64,000 nt of DNA from Haliea sp963974125 (lineage in GTDB: Bacteria; Pseudomonadota; Gammaproteobacteria; Pseudomonadales; Halieaceae). Made by a program: the position numbers and the translations under genes. Each line of letters begins with the position of its first letter. The first letter of the stretch is position 1. This document shows, in pieces, positions 33,745 through 41,932 of this stretch. Location: positions 1 through 64,000 of the forward strand of contig CAXBCH010000011.1 in assembly GCA_963974125.1 (NCBI GenBank), written 5' to 3'. The notes under the pieces are model-generated. The model did no database searches. It was not told the origin of the DNA and saw only the letters and a program-made list of their open reading frames with translations.

Positions 33745-36075
33745 ATGATCAAGCCCCGTTTCCACCGCACTGTTGTCGCCACCGCCGTCGCCGCCGCAGC
33801 CTTCACCGGCAGCACCCTGGTCCAGGCCCAGGTACTCGAGGAAGTGATCGTCACCGCCCAGAAACGGGAGCAGAGTCTGCAGGACGTACCCATTGCGGTC
33901 ACCGCATTCAGCAATGAAATGCTGCAGAAAACCGGCGTGCGCGACATGTTCGAACTGGCCAACAACGACCCGGCCCTGATCGTCAGCAAGACCCAGACCT
34001 CCACCACCTCCAACTTCAGTATCCGCGGCGTGTTTACCAGCGGCCAGAACTTCGGCCTGGAATCATCCGTGGGCCTCTATGTCGATGGCGTCTACCGGGC
34101 ACGCCAGAGCTCCATGATCAACAACCTCGTGGACCTGGGTTCGGTGGAAGTTCTGCGGGGCCCCCAGGGCACCCTGTTCGGGCGCAACACACCCTCGGGA
34201 GCCGTGTCCATGAACAGCGTCAGGCCCGACCATGAAGGCACAGGCTATCTTGAAGCCCAGGCCGGTGATCTCGGCCTGCTGGCCCTGCAGGGAGCGAAGT
34301 CCTTCTCTGCCATCGACAACGAACTGGCCTTGCGTGCGACAGGTTTTTACCAGGAGCGCGACGGTTATGTCGATGTAGTCGGTCTCGGCAAGGACCTGAT
34401 CGACGACCGCGACCGCTGGGGTGTTCGCCTGCAGGCCCTGTATACGCCCAGCGACCTGCTCTCGGTGCTGGTGATCGCGGACCGCTCGGAGGTCGACGAA
34501 ATCTGCTGCGCAGCCGGCAACTACAAGAACAACCTGGTGGCGCAGGGGCTGGCGCCCGGTGCCCCGGTCAAGACCGGCTCCGACCAGCGGGTACTGAACC
34601 TCGGCGGTACCGTGATCGATCAGGACGATTTTTTTCGCGGCGCGGTGGCGGCCAGCTTCCTGCCTGAATCGCGCAATGAAGATCAGGGCATCTCCGTGCA
34701 GGTGGACTGGCGGGCCGAAAATTTCCTGGTCACCAGTATCACCGCCTTCCGCACCTTCGAGTCCTGGGACAATGCGGACGTCGATTTCTACGATATCGAC
34801 GCCCTGATCCGCAGCAACGACGCCGAGCAGGAGCAGTTCTCGCAGGAGCTGCGCTTGAGCAATGAAACCGAGAATTTTACCTGGGTTGTCGGCGCCTACT
34901 ACTTCGAGCAGGACCTGGACTCGGTGGTGGACACCATGGTCGGCGCCGATACCGGCGGTCTCGTCGGTGTCCCCGCGATCGCCTTTCCCGCCGGCACCGG
35001 GTCCCGCAATGTCGCCAGCCAGGACCATACCACCTGGGCCCTGTTCGGCCAGTTCGACTACAACCTGAGCGACGACCTCGTCCTGACCGCCGGGGGCCGC
35101 TGGACCCAGGAAGACAAGGATATGGTAAACGTGTTCACGGAGGACGCCTCCGCTGTACTCGACTTTGTTTCCCCGGGCTGGGGTTTCTGGCTGTTCCCGC
35201 CATTGGCGCCGCGCGCGGATGTCAACGAGACCATCGACGATGACCAGTTCACCGGCACCGTGAAACTGAGCTGGTTCGCCACTGATGACATCATGCTCTA
35301 TGCGTCCTATGGCACCGGCTACAAGGCGGGTGGCGTCAACACCGACCGCATCGCCGCGATTCTGCCGGTGGCGTTTGACGCCGAGACCTCGGAATCCTTC
35401 GAGGTCGGCATGAAAGCGGAATTTCCGGAGCAGGCCCTGCGGGTGAACGTGGCCCTGCACCGCACCGATACCGAGGATCTGCAGACCATCTCGTTTCAAG
35501 GCACGGGCTTCGCACTGCAGAACGCGGGCGTGGCCAAGACCCAGGGCGGTGAGATCGACGCCATCTGGCAGCCACTGGAAGGCATGAGTCTTACCCTCGC
35601 CTATGCCTACAACGACGGCGAGTACGAGGACTTCGCCGCCGGGGACTGCTGGATCAGCACTCCCTGGCACACCAATCAGCCCGATCCACGGGCCAACGGT
35701 GACGGCTCCTGCGACCGCAGCGGCGGCCTGCTGTCCGGCAACCCGGAGAACGTGGTGGTCGCTTCGGCGCGGCAGGCATTCCCGCTCGGTGAGGGCCTCA
35801 CCGGCTATGTCTTTGGCGAGTACATCTTCACCGATGAGCGCATGACCGACGTCAACAATGATCCGGCCAAGCTCGCCGGTTCCTATGAGTTGCTCAACCT
35901 GCGCGCGGGACTGATTCTCGAGCAGTGGGACGCGGAAATCACCCTCTGGGGCCGCAACGTCCTGGATGAAGACTACACCAACACGATCTCCGACGGCGTG
36001 GCCCAGGACGGGCGTCTGATCGCCTACTTCAATGAACCGGCTACCTGGGGCGTGACCCTGCGCAAGAACTTCTGA
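33745..36075 (+). CDS. TonB-dependent outer-membrane receptor
   Basis: A 776-residue receptor with a signal peptide (cleaved near VQA-Q), TonB-box-like EEVIVTAQKR, and a plug with EVLRGPQGTLFGRNTPSGAVSM. The barrel ends LRKNF. It is the second large catabolic-type receptor in the window and stands alone, with no obvious transporter beside it. The ATG at 33745 starts the signal peptide; the frame opens 14 codons earlier. A 7-bp inverted repeat (CACAGTC 33662-33668, GACTGTG 33692-33698) upstream could be an operator. Ligand unknown. Confidence 0.92.
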   Translation: MIKPRFHRTVVATAVAAAAFTGSTLVQAQVLEEVIVTAQKREQSLQDVPIAVTAFSNEMLQKTGVRDMFELANNDPALIVSKTQTSTTSNFSIRGVFTSGQNFGLESSVGLYVDGVYRARQSSMINNLVDLGSVEVLRGPQGTLFGRNTPSGAVSMNSVRPDHEGTGYLEAQAGDLGLLALQGAKSFSAIDNELALRATGFYQERDGYVDVVGLGKDLIDDRDRWGVRLQALYTPSDLLSVLVIADRSEVDEICCAAGNYKNNLVAQGLAPGAPVKTGSDQRVLNLGGTVIDQDDFFRGAVAASFLPESRNEDQGISVQVDWRAENFLVTSITAFRTFESWDNADVDFYDIDALIRSNDAEQEQFSQELRLSNETENFTWVVGAYYFEQDLDSVVDTMVGADTGGLVGVPAIAFPAGTGSRNVASQDHTTWALFGQFDYNLSDDLVLTAGGRWTQEDKDMVNVFTEDASAVLDFVSPGWGFWLFPPLAPRADVNETIDDDQFTGTVKLSWFATDDIMLYASYGTGYKAGGVNTDRIAAILPVAFDAETSESFEVGMKAEFPEQALRVNVALHRTDTEDLQTISFQGTGFALQNAGVAKTQGGEIDAIWQPLEGMSLTLAYAYNDGEYEDFAAGDCWISTPWHTNQPDPRANGDGSCDRSGGLLSGNPENVVVASARQAFPLGEGLTGYVFGEYIFTDERMTDVNNDPAKLAGSYELLNLRAGLILEQWDAEITLWGRNVLDEDYTNTISDGVAQDGRLIAYFNEPATWGVTLRKNF

Positions 36076-36077
36076 TC

Positions 36078-36092
36078 GCCCGCGGAGCGGGC
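36078..36092. terminator. GC-rich hairpin between convergent genes
   Basis: GCCCGC (36078-36083) and GCGGGC (36087-36092) form a perfect 6-bp stem with a GGA loop, 3 bp after the TonB receptor stop and just before the convergent PhzF gene. There is no T-run, so it may be a weak bidirectional terminator or a REP-like element. Confidence 0.4.
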
Positions 36093-36107
36093 TCCTGCGA
36101 TTTGGGG

Positions 36108-36890
36108 CTATAAGCCGCGTATCTCCGCCACCAAGAACAGCACCGCGCGGCCCGCCATCTGCACACGGTCGCCGCGCAGCGCTAGCCGCAGTTCACCGCC
36201 ACGGCGGGAAACCTGGCGCGCGTTCATCCTGTTCTTGCCAAGGCGCTGCGCCCAGTAGGGCGCCAGTTTGCAATGGGCCGAACCGGTTACCGGATCTTCC
36301 GGCACACCGACCCGGGGCGCAAAGAAGCGGCTGACAAAGTCGTGCTGCTCCCCGGGAGCGGTGGCGATAACGCCGCGGCATTCCAGCCTCGCGAGCAGGG
36401 CCTGGTCCGGCTCCAGTGCCCGCACCTCGGCCTCGCTGGCAAATACCGCCAGCAGGTCATCTGCCGCCAGCACTTCCATTGGCTGCCGCCCAAGGGCCTC
36501 GACCAGGCCCGCAGGTGCCGCGCAGGGTCGAGGCACAATGGCGGGGAAATCCAGCACATACCAATCCCCTTCCCGGCTCACGCTCAGCTCGCCGCTGCGG
36601 GTGGCAAAGCTGATCGCGTCGGCGCTATGGCCCAGTTCCGTATAGAGCACATGTGCCGCCGCCAGGGTGGCATGACCGCAGAGGTCCACCTCGGCCGCCG
36701 GGGTAAACCAGCGCAGCTCGAAGCCCTTGTCCACGGGCACGAAATAGGCGGTCTCGGACAGGTTGTTCTCCATCGCGATTGCCTGCAGCAGCGTGTCGTC
36801 AAGCCAGGACTCCAGCGGACAGACCGCGGCGGGATTGCCCTCGAATACATGGCTGGCGAAAGCATCGACCTGGTACTGTTGCAGCTTCAT
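36108..36890 (-). CDS. PhzF family protein
   Basis: A 260-residue protein of the PhzF/diaminopimelate-epimerase fold. The N-terminal VDAFASHVFEGNPAAVC block is followed by the catalytic Glu46 (NNLSETAYF), then FTPAAEVDLCGHATLA and the C-terminal EDPVTGSAHC. Members are isomerases acting on small ring or amino acids, and most have unknown substrates. Its ATG overlaps the sstT stop by 4 bp, so both are on one transcript. Confidence 0.9.
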   Translation of the reverse strand: MKLQQYQVDAFASHVFEGNPAAVCPLESWLDDTLLQAIAMENNLSETAYFVPVDKGFELRWFTPAAEVDLCGHATLAAAHVLYTELGHSADAISFATRSGELSVSREGDWYVLDFPAIVPRPCAAPAGLVEALGRQPMEVLAADDLLAVFASEAEVRALEPDQALLARLECRGVIATAPGEQHDFVSRFFAPRVGVPEDPVTGSAHCKLAPYWAQRLGKNRMNARQVSRRGGELRLALRGDRVQMAGRAVLFLVAEIRGL

Positions 36891-38104
36891 GCAGCGCTAT
36901 CTCCGTTGTCACGTTCCGGCAGGCGTACCTGATCGATCGCATAGGTGTAGATGACATCGGTGCTGGAATTCAGCGCCGTTTCCGCCGAGTCCTGAATGAC
37001 ACTGATGACAAAACCCACCGCCACCACCTGCATGGCAACGTCCAGCGATATGCCGAACAGGGAGCAGGCCAGCGGCACCAGCAACAGGCTGCCGGAGGGC
37101 ACGCCGCTGGCACCGCAGGCGGCCAGGGCGGCGATGACACAGAGCAGCAGCGCTGTGGCAAAAGACATCTCGATACCCAGGGTATTGGCGGCGGCCAGAC
37201 TGAGCACGGTGATGGTAATGGCGGCACCGGCCATATTGACGGTCGCACCGATCGGGATCGTCACCGCGTAGAGTTCTTCACTGATGCCGATTTTCTTTGC
37301 CAGGTTAAGGTTGACCGGAATATTGGCCGCGGAGCTGCGGGTAAAAAACGCGGTGATCCCCGACTCCTCCAGGCACTTGAAAACAATCGGATAGGGATTG
37401 CGCTGGATCAGGAGGAATACCAGCAGCGGGTTCACCAGCAGGGCCATCACCAGCATGCAGGCGACCAGCAGGCCGGCGAGACTGGCATAGCCCGCCAGCG
37501 CTGACAGCCCGGTAGTCGCCACCGTGGCACAGACCAGGCCGAAGATGCCCAGCGGTGCGAGACGGATCACATAGCGCACGATATCGCCGATGCCAACGGC
37601 GAGTGTCTGCAGATGCTCCTTGAAGGTACTGTTGGCCTTGCGAAAGCTCAGGCCCAGCAGAATGGCCCAGGTCAGGCAGCCGAGGAAGTTTCCTGTGAGC
37701 AGGGCATTGACCGGATTGTCGATCAACTTGAACAGGACATCCGCCAGCACCGCAGTCACCGCCAGCGGCGGGCTGCCCGCGGCAGTTTCACTGAGCGCGA
37801 TGGTCTGTGGAAACAGCTGGCTCATCACCACTGCCACCAGCGCGGCGCTGACGGTACCCAGCAGGTAGAGGGCCAGGGTCAGCAGGGATTTGCGACCGTC
37901 GCTGCCACTCTCGTGCTTGTTGGCGATGGCGGACATTACCAGCAGCAGTACCAGCAGCGGTGCCACTGCCTTCAACATGCCGACAAAAAGCTCCCCCAAC
38001 AGACCCAGCGGCGCCGCCAGTGCCGGCGCCAGCCACCCCAGCAGGGCGCCCAGGACGACGCCAACAAGGATCTGGGGCACAAGGCCCAGTTTCACAATAG
38101 ACAT
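36887..38104 (-). CDS. sstT: serine/threonine:sodium symporter
   Basis: A 405-residue DAACS-family transporter with about eight helices and two re-entrant loops. It begins IVKLGLVPQILVGVVLGALLGW and has the AANIPVNLNLAKKIGISEELY and ATVNMAGAAI blocks and a GVPSGSLLLVPLA region, characteristic of SstT. It imports serine and threonine with Na+ and matches SstT in length (about 410). It is the first gene of a unit with PhzF. Confidence 0.93.
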   Translation of the reverse strand: MSIVKLGLVPQILVGVVLGALLGWLAPALAAPLGLLGELFVGMLKAVAPLLVLLLVMSAIANKHESGSDGRKSLLTLALYLLGTVSAALVAVVMSQLFPQTIALSETAAGSPPLAVTAVLADVLFKLIDNPVNALLTGNFLGCLTWAILLGLSFRKANSTFKEHLQTLAVGIGDIVRYVIRLAPLGIFGLVCATVATTGLSALAGYASLAGLLVACMLVMALLVNPLLVFLLIQRNPYPIVFKCLEESGITAFFTRSSAANIPVNLNLAKKIGISEELYAVTIPIGATVNMAGAAITITVLSLAAANTLGIEMSFATALLLCVIAALAACGASGVPSGSLLLVPLACSLFGISLDVAMQVVAVGFVISVIQDSAETALNSSTDVIYTYAIDQVRLPERDNGDSAA

Positions 38105-38198
38105 GGTTCCTCACTCGTTGAGCTGTTTGCGGTCCACAGGACAGGCCGATGATACACTGTCCCTTTCCACGGACACACTGCGAGCAACCCGGCAAGCC

Positions 38199-38666
38199 AT
38201 GGTGATTACTCTCAGCACAGCATTCCTGCTCACCTGCAGCCTGCTGGTCGGCGCCTGCGGCGCCTCCCAGGCCGGAGTAAATTCGCAACTGCGCCTGGCC
38301 CTGCACTCGCCCCTGCAGGCCGCGTTCATATCCTTTCTTGTCGGCACGCTGCTGCTGGGCATGATTGCGCTGCTGCTGGGCGCGCCCTGGTTTGCGCACG
38401 CCAGCCCGGCGACCCTGCCCTGGTGGGCGTGGCTGGGAGGCCTGCTGGGTGCCTTCAACGTCGCCATGTCGGTTTACCTGGCTCCCAAGCTGGGGGCGTT
38501 GACGCTGGCGATCAGCATCATCTGCGGCCAGGTGCTGGCATCCATGGTGCTGGACCACAACGGCTGGCTTGGCTACCCTGAAATTGAGCTGTCCCTGCCG
38601 CGACTGCTGGGCGCAGCGATGATGATAGCCGGCGTGTTGCTCGTCGCCAGAAAGCAGCCGGCCTGA
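38199..38666 (+). CDS. YdcZ/DUF606-type DMT membrane protein, copy 1
   Basis: A 155-residue membrane protein with five predicted helices. The motifs QAGVNSQLR, AAFISFLVGT, WWAWLGGLLGAFNV and LAPKLGALTLAI identify the DMT-superfamily YdcZ type. The ATG lies within a longer open frame. It is followed after 2 bp by a closely similar gene, suggesting a tandem pair and possibly a heterodimer. Substrate unknown. Confidence 0.86.
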   Translation: MVITLSTAFLLTCSLLVGACGASQAGVNSQLRLALHSPLQAAFISFLVGTLLLGMIALLLGAPWFAHASPATLPWWAWLGGLLGAFNVAMSVYLAPKLGALTLAISIICGQVLASMVLDHNGWLGYPEIELSLPRLLGAAMMIAGVLLVARKQPA

Positions 38667-38668
38667 TC

Positions 38669-39124
38669 GTGCGAACTCCCGGCAAGTACTTCCTGCTGGC
38701 CTGCAGCTTTGCAGTCGGCTGCTCCCTGGCCTCCCAGGCCGGCATCAACTCGGAATTGCGTACCGCCCTGGATTCTCCGGTGCAGGCAGCGTTCATCTCG
38801 TTTCTGCTGGGCACGGTAACCCTGGGCCTGATTGTGCTTGCCCGGGGTTGGGCATGGTTCAGGCCCGGGGCTCTCGCCAGCACGCCGTGGTGGGCATGGC
38901 TCGGCGGCGTCTTCGGCGCCTTTATTGTCAGCATGTCCATTTTCCTGGCGCCGAAACTCGGGGCCCTGACGCTGGCGATTGCCATTATCAGCGGTCAGGT
39001 GCTGGCCTCCCTGGTACTCGACCAGAAAGGCTGGCTCGGCTACCCGAGGGTTCCGCTGTCAATGTCTCGGGCCGCCGGCACCTTGCTGATGGTGGTCGGG
39101 GTCATACTGGTGGCGGCAAACTGA
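38669..39124 (+). CDS. YdcZ/DUF606-type DMT membrane protein, copy 2
   Basis: A 151-residue paralogue of the preceding gene, sharing the QAGINSELR, QAAFISFLLGT, PWWAWLGG and LAPKLGALTLAI blocks in the same order. It starts at GTG 38669, two bases after the first copy's stop, so the pair is almost certainly cotranscribed. Paired small DMT proteins can insert in opposite orientations and act as heterodimers. That is inference here. Confidence 0.86.
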   Translation: MRTPGKYFLLACSFAVGCSLASQAGINSELRTALDSPVQAAFISFLLGTVTLGLIVLARGWAWFRPGALASTPWWAWLGGVFGAFIVSMSIFLAPKLGALTLAIAIISGQVLASLVLDQKGWLGYPRVPLSMSRAAGTLLMVVGVILVAAN

Positions 39125-39143
39125 GCTCTGCGTTACCGGTCAA

Positions 39144-41390
39144 TCACACATCGAAGTGTTTGCTCAACGGCAGCTCCCTGATGCGCTTGCCGGTAGCGGC
39201 AAAGACCGCATTGGCAATTGCGGGTGCGGTGGGCGGCGTCGGCGGTTCACCCACCCCGGTCGGGGCGGCGTCGCTGGCGACGATATGGCTGCGAATCACC
39301 CCGGGCACCTGATCCATGCGCGCAATCGGATAGTCGTGGAAATTGGACTGCTGCGCCTCACCGCCGCTGAAGGTTATCTCGCCGTTCAGGGCCAGGCTGA
39401 GGCCGAAGATCATGCCCCCCTCCATCTGTGCGTGGACCCGGTCCGGGTTGATGACACGGCCGGCGTCGATCACGCCGTGCAGTTCCAGTACCCGCAAGCG
39501 GCCCTCCGTGACGTCCACCTTGCTGGCGACCGCAACATCGCTGAGGAAACTGTTGGCCACCGAGAGACCCCAGCCCTGCCCCGGCGGCAGCTCCTCACCC
39601 CAGGGTATGGACGCCACCAATTCGCGGATCACAGCCCTGGTGCGGGCGGTGGCAAAGGGGTACTCGCTCAGCGAGCGTCCGTAGTTGCTGTACTCGAAAC
39701 CCTCGGGACTGAAGTCCAGCAACCTGTCCTCGCCGATCAGTTGTAGCCAGAAGTCTGCGGGATCACGCCCGGCGGCGTGCGCCAGTTCATCGACAAAACT
39801 GCCGACACCAAAGGCGTAGGGGACATTGTAAACCGAGCGCAGCCAGCCGATGCGCACGTGGCCGGGCGCCTCGTGGCTTTCAATTCGCAGATTGGGCACG
39901 GCAAAGGGCACACTGGCAAAACCCTGGGACAGACCGCCACTACTGTTGATCCGCACACTGGTATCAAAGGTGGAACCAATGGGTGGCGCGGCCTCCCGTC
40001 CCAGCCAGGCCGTTACCCTGCCGTCTTCATCCAGTGCGCCCTTGAAGTGCTGGGCGCTGCAGGCGTGGAAGTAGTCGTGCCGAATATCATCCTCGCGGCT
40101 CCAGACCACCTGTACCGGCTTGCCGACATGGGACGCCAGCCTGGCCGCCTCTACCGAGAAGTCGGGCTTGGACTTGCGCCCGAAGCCGCCACCGAGCAAC
40201 GTTACATGCACCGTCACGGCGGCAACGTCCAGATCAAGCGTCTCCGCAACAATACGCCGGGTAGCCTGCGGCGTCTGGGTACAGGCCCAGATTTCACAGC
40301 CATCATCGGTCACCCGCGCCGTCGCCACAGGCGGCTCCATGGAGGCATGGGCAAGGTAGGGGGTTCTGTAGGTGGCCTCGACCACCGAGGCTGCATTCGC
40401 GAGAGCGGCATCCACGTCGCCGCGCTGACGCCGCACCTGACCCGCACCTCCCTCGACCCGAGATACCAGTTCATCAAGGTAAGCCTCGGCGCTGTGGCTG
40501 CTGTGCTCGCTCTCGCGCCAGCGTACCGTGAGGGCTGCGCGCCCCTTGAGCGCGCTGTAGTTGTTGGTCGCGATTACCGCCACGCCTTCGACGGGATTGT
40601 AGCCCGGGGCGCCATCCGCCGCCTTCAGCTCGACCACATCCAGCACGCCCTTGACTGCCAGTGCCGCTGAGGAATCATAAGATGCAATGCGCCCCTGCAG
40701 CCAGGGGGTCCTTTCAATACTGGCATACAGCATTCCGGGCACGTGCACGTCGATACCGTAGATGGCATTGCCGGTGATCATGTCCTGCAGGTCGACAATC
40801 GGCACATCCTTGCCGATATAGCGAAAGTCCGCCGCGTCCTTGAGGCGCAGGGTTTCCAGGTCGGGCAGTGGCAGCTCAGCAGCCCGGGCCGCCAGCTCGC
40901 CGAAACCGAGGCTTTTGCCGCTGCCGTGATGAACCGCGTGATCGCGCGCTGCGCACTCTTCCACCGGCACCTGCCAGGTAGCGGCCGCGGCCTGTTCCAG
41001 CAGGGTTCTGGCCGCCGCGCCCATCTGTCGCATGATGTGATAAAAGTCGCGCACGGAACGGGAACCGTCGGTGTTCTGGCTGCCGTAACGCGCATCCCCG
41101 TGGGCCTGAATGACCTTTACCCGCTGCCAGTCTGCCTGCATTTCGTCCGCGACCACCTGCGGCAGGCTGGTGCGGATGCCGGTACCCATCTCGGAGCGAT
41201 GGGCAATGATTTCCACGATGCCGTCCGTGGCCACACTGACAAACACATTCAGCTGCGCACCTTCCGCCTGTTCGAGAATGCCGGCCAACGCCCCGTTGCG
41301 CGGCACAACCGCGCCCAACACCAGGCCGCTGGCGGCAAGACCGGTCAACTGCAGAAAACGACGACGGGACACGATACTGAAAGTGCTCAT
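39144..41390 (-). CDS. molybdopterin-binding subunit of a xanthine-dehydrogenase-family oxidase (isoquinoline/aldehyde oxidoreductase beta type)
   Basis: A 748-residue protein with a twin-arginine signal (SRRRFLQLTG) at the N-terminus, so it is exported folded. The molybdenum-binding domains carry the HRSEMGTGIRTSLPQ, THASMEPP-like AHASMEPP and GGGFGRKSK blocks, and the late GWGLSVANSFL and EPPTPPTAPAIANA regions. This is the IorB/AORB type of molybdenum hydroxylase, which hydroxylates N-heteroaromatics or aldehydes. The start at 41390 overlaps the iron-sulfur subunit by 4 bp. XdhC and MocA at 20.9-22.4 kb are likely maturation partners. Confidence 0.92.
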   Translation of the reverse strand: MSTFSIVSRRRFLQLTGLAASGLVLGAVVPRNGALAGILEQAEGAQLNVFVSVATDGIVEIIAHRSEMGTGIRTSLPQVVADEMQADWQRVKVIQAHGDARYGSQNTDGSRSVRDFYHIMRQMGAAARTLLEQAAAATWQVPVEECAARDHAVHHGSGKSLGFGELAARAAELPLPDLETLRLKDAADFRYIGKDVPIVDLQDMITGNAIYGIDVHVPGMLYASIERTPWLQGRIASYDSSAALAVKGVLDVVELKAADGAPGYNPVEGVAVIATNNYSALKGRAALTVRWRESEHSSHSAEAYLDELVSRVEGGAGQVRRQRGDVDAALANAASVVEATYRTPYLAHASMEPPVATARVTDDGCEIWACTQTPQATRRIVAETLDLDVAAVTVHVTLLGGGFGRKSKPDFSVEAARLASHVGKPVQVVWSREDDIRHDYFHACSAQHFKGALDEDGRVTAWLGREAAPPIGSTFDTSVRINSSGGLSQGFASVPFAVPNLRIESHEAPGHVRIGWLRSVYNVPYAFGVGSFVDELAHAAGRDPADFWLQLIGEDRLLDFSPEGFEYSNYGRSLSEYPFATARTRAVIRELVASIPWGEELPPGQGWGLSVANSFLSDVAVASKVDVTEGRLRVLELHGVIDAGRVINPDRVHAQMEGGMIFGLSLALNGEITFSGGEAQQSNFHDYPIARMDQVPGVIRSHIVASDAAPTGVGEPPTPPTAPAIANAVFAATGKRIRELPLSKHFDV

Positions 41391-41875
41391 GACGCGTCCT
41401 CCCCGCTGCCGGCCTTGGCATCGGCGGCAGCATCGGCAAAGGTACTCTTGATCGCCGTCCTGATGCGTGGATAGGTGCCGCAGCGACACAGGTTGCCCGC
41501 CATCGCCGTATTGATTTCCTCGTCAGATGGCTCGGGATTGCTTGCCAGCAGGGCGCTGGCGCTCATCAACTGGCCCGCCTGGCAGTAGCCGCACTGGGGC
41601 ACATTGTATTCGCGCCAGGCCTGTTGCAGGGGATGCGCGCCCTCTGCGGACAGGCCTTCTATGGTGGTTATTTCACCATTCGCCGCATCCGCCACCGTGA
41701 GCTGGCAGCTGCGTCGCGGCTGCCCGTCCAGATGCACGGTGCAGGCTCCGCAGAGGCCCTTGCCGCAGCCGTATTTGGTGCCACGAAGGCCGAGCAGGTC
41801 CCGCAATGCCCACAGCAGAGGCATATCCGGCTCTGCCTCCAGCTCTGTCAGGTTGCCGTTAATCGTCAGCTTCAT
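41387..41875 (-). CDS. (2Fe-2S)-binding subunit of the molybdenum hydroxylase
   Basis: A 162-residue protein with a plant-ferredoxin-like N-terminal cluster (Cys37, Cys42, Cys45, Cys57) and a C-terminal all-helical cluster (Cys95, Cys98, Cys130, Cys132). It is typical of the small subunit of isoquinoline 1-oxidoreductase-like enzymes, which pass electrons from the molybdenum site. No FAD subunit is present, which also fits this two-subunit type. The two genes overlap by 4 bp. Confidence 0.93.
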   Translation of the reverse strand: MKLTINGNLTELEAEPDMPLLWALRDLLGLRGTKYGCGKGLCGACTVHLDGQPRRSCQLTVADAANGEITTIEGLSAEGAHPLQQAWREYNVPQCGYCQAGQLMSASALLASNPEPSDEEINTAMAGNLCRCGTYPRIRTAIKSTFADAAADAKAGSGEDAS

Positions 41876-41932
41876 GAATGTGTCCCGTTGTTCCCATACC
41901 GCAACTCTATACACTCCAGCGCAGACAGCAAG

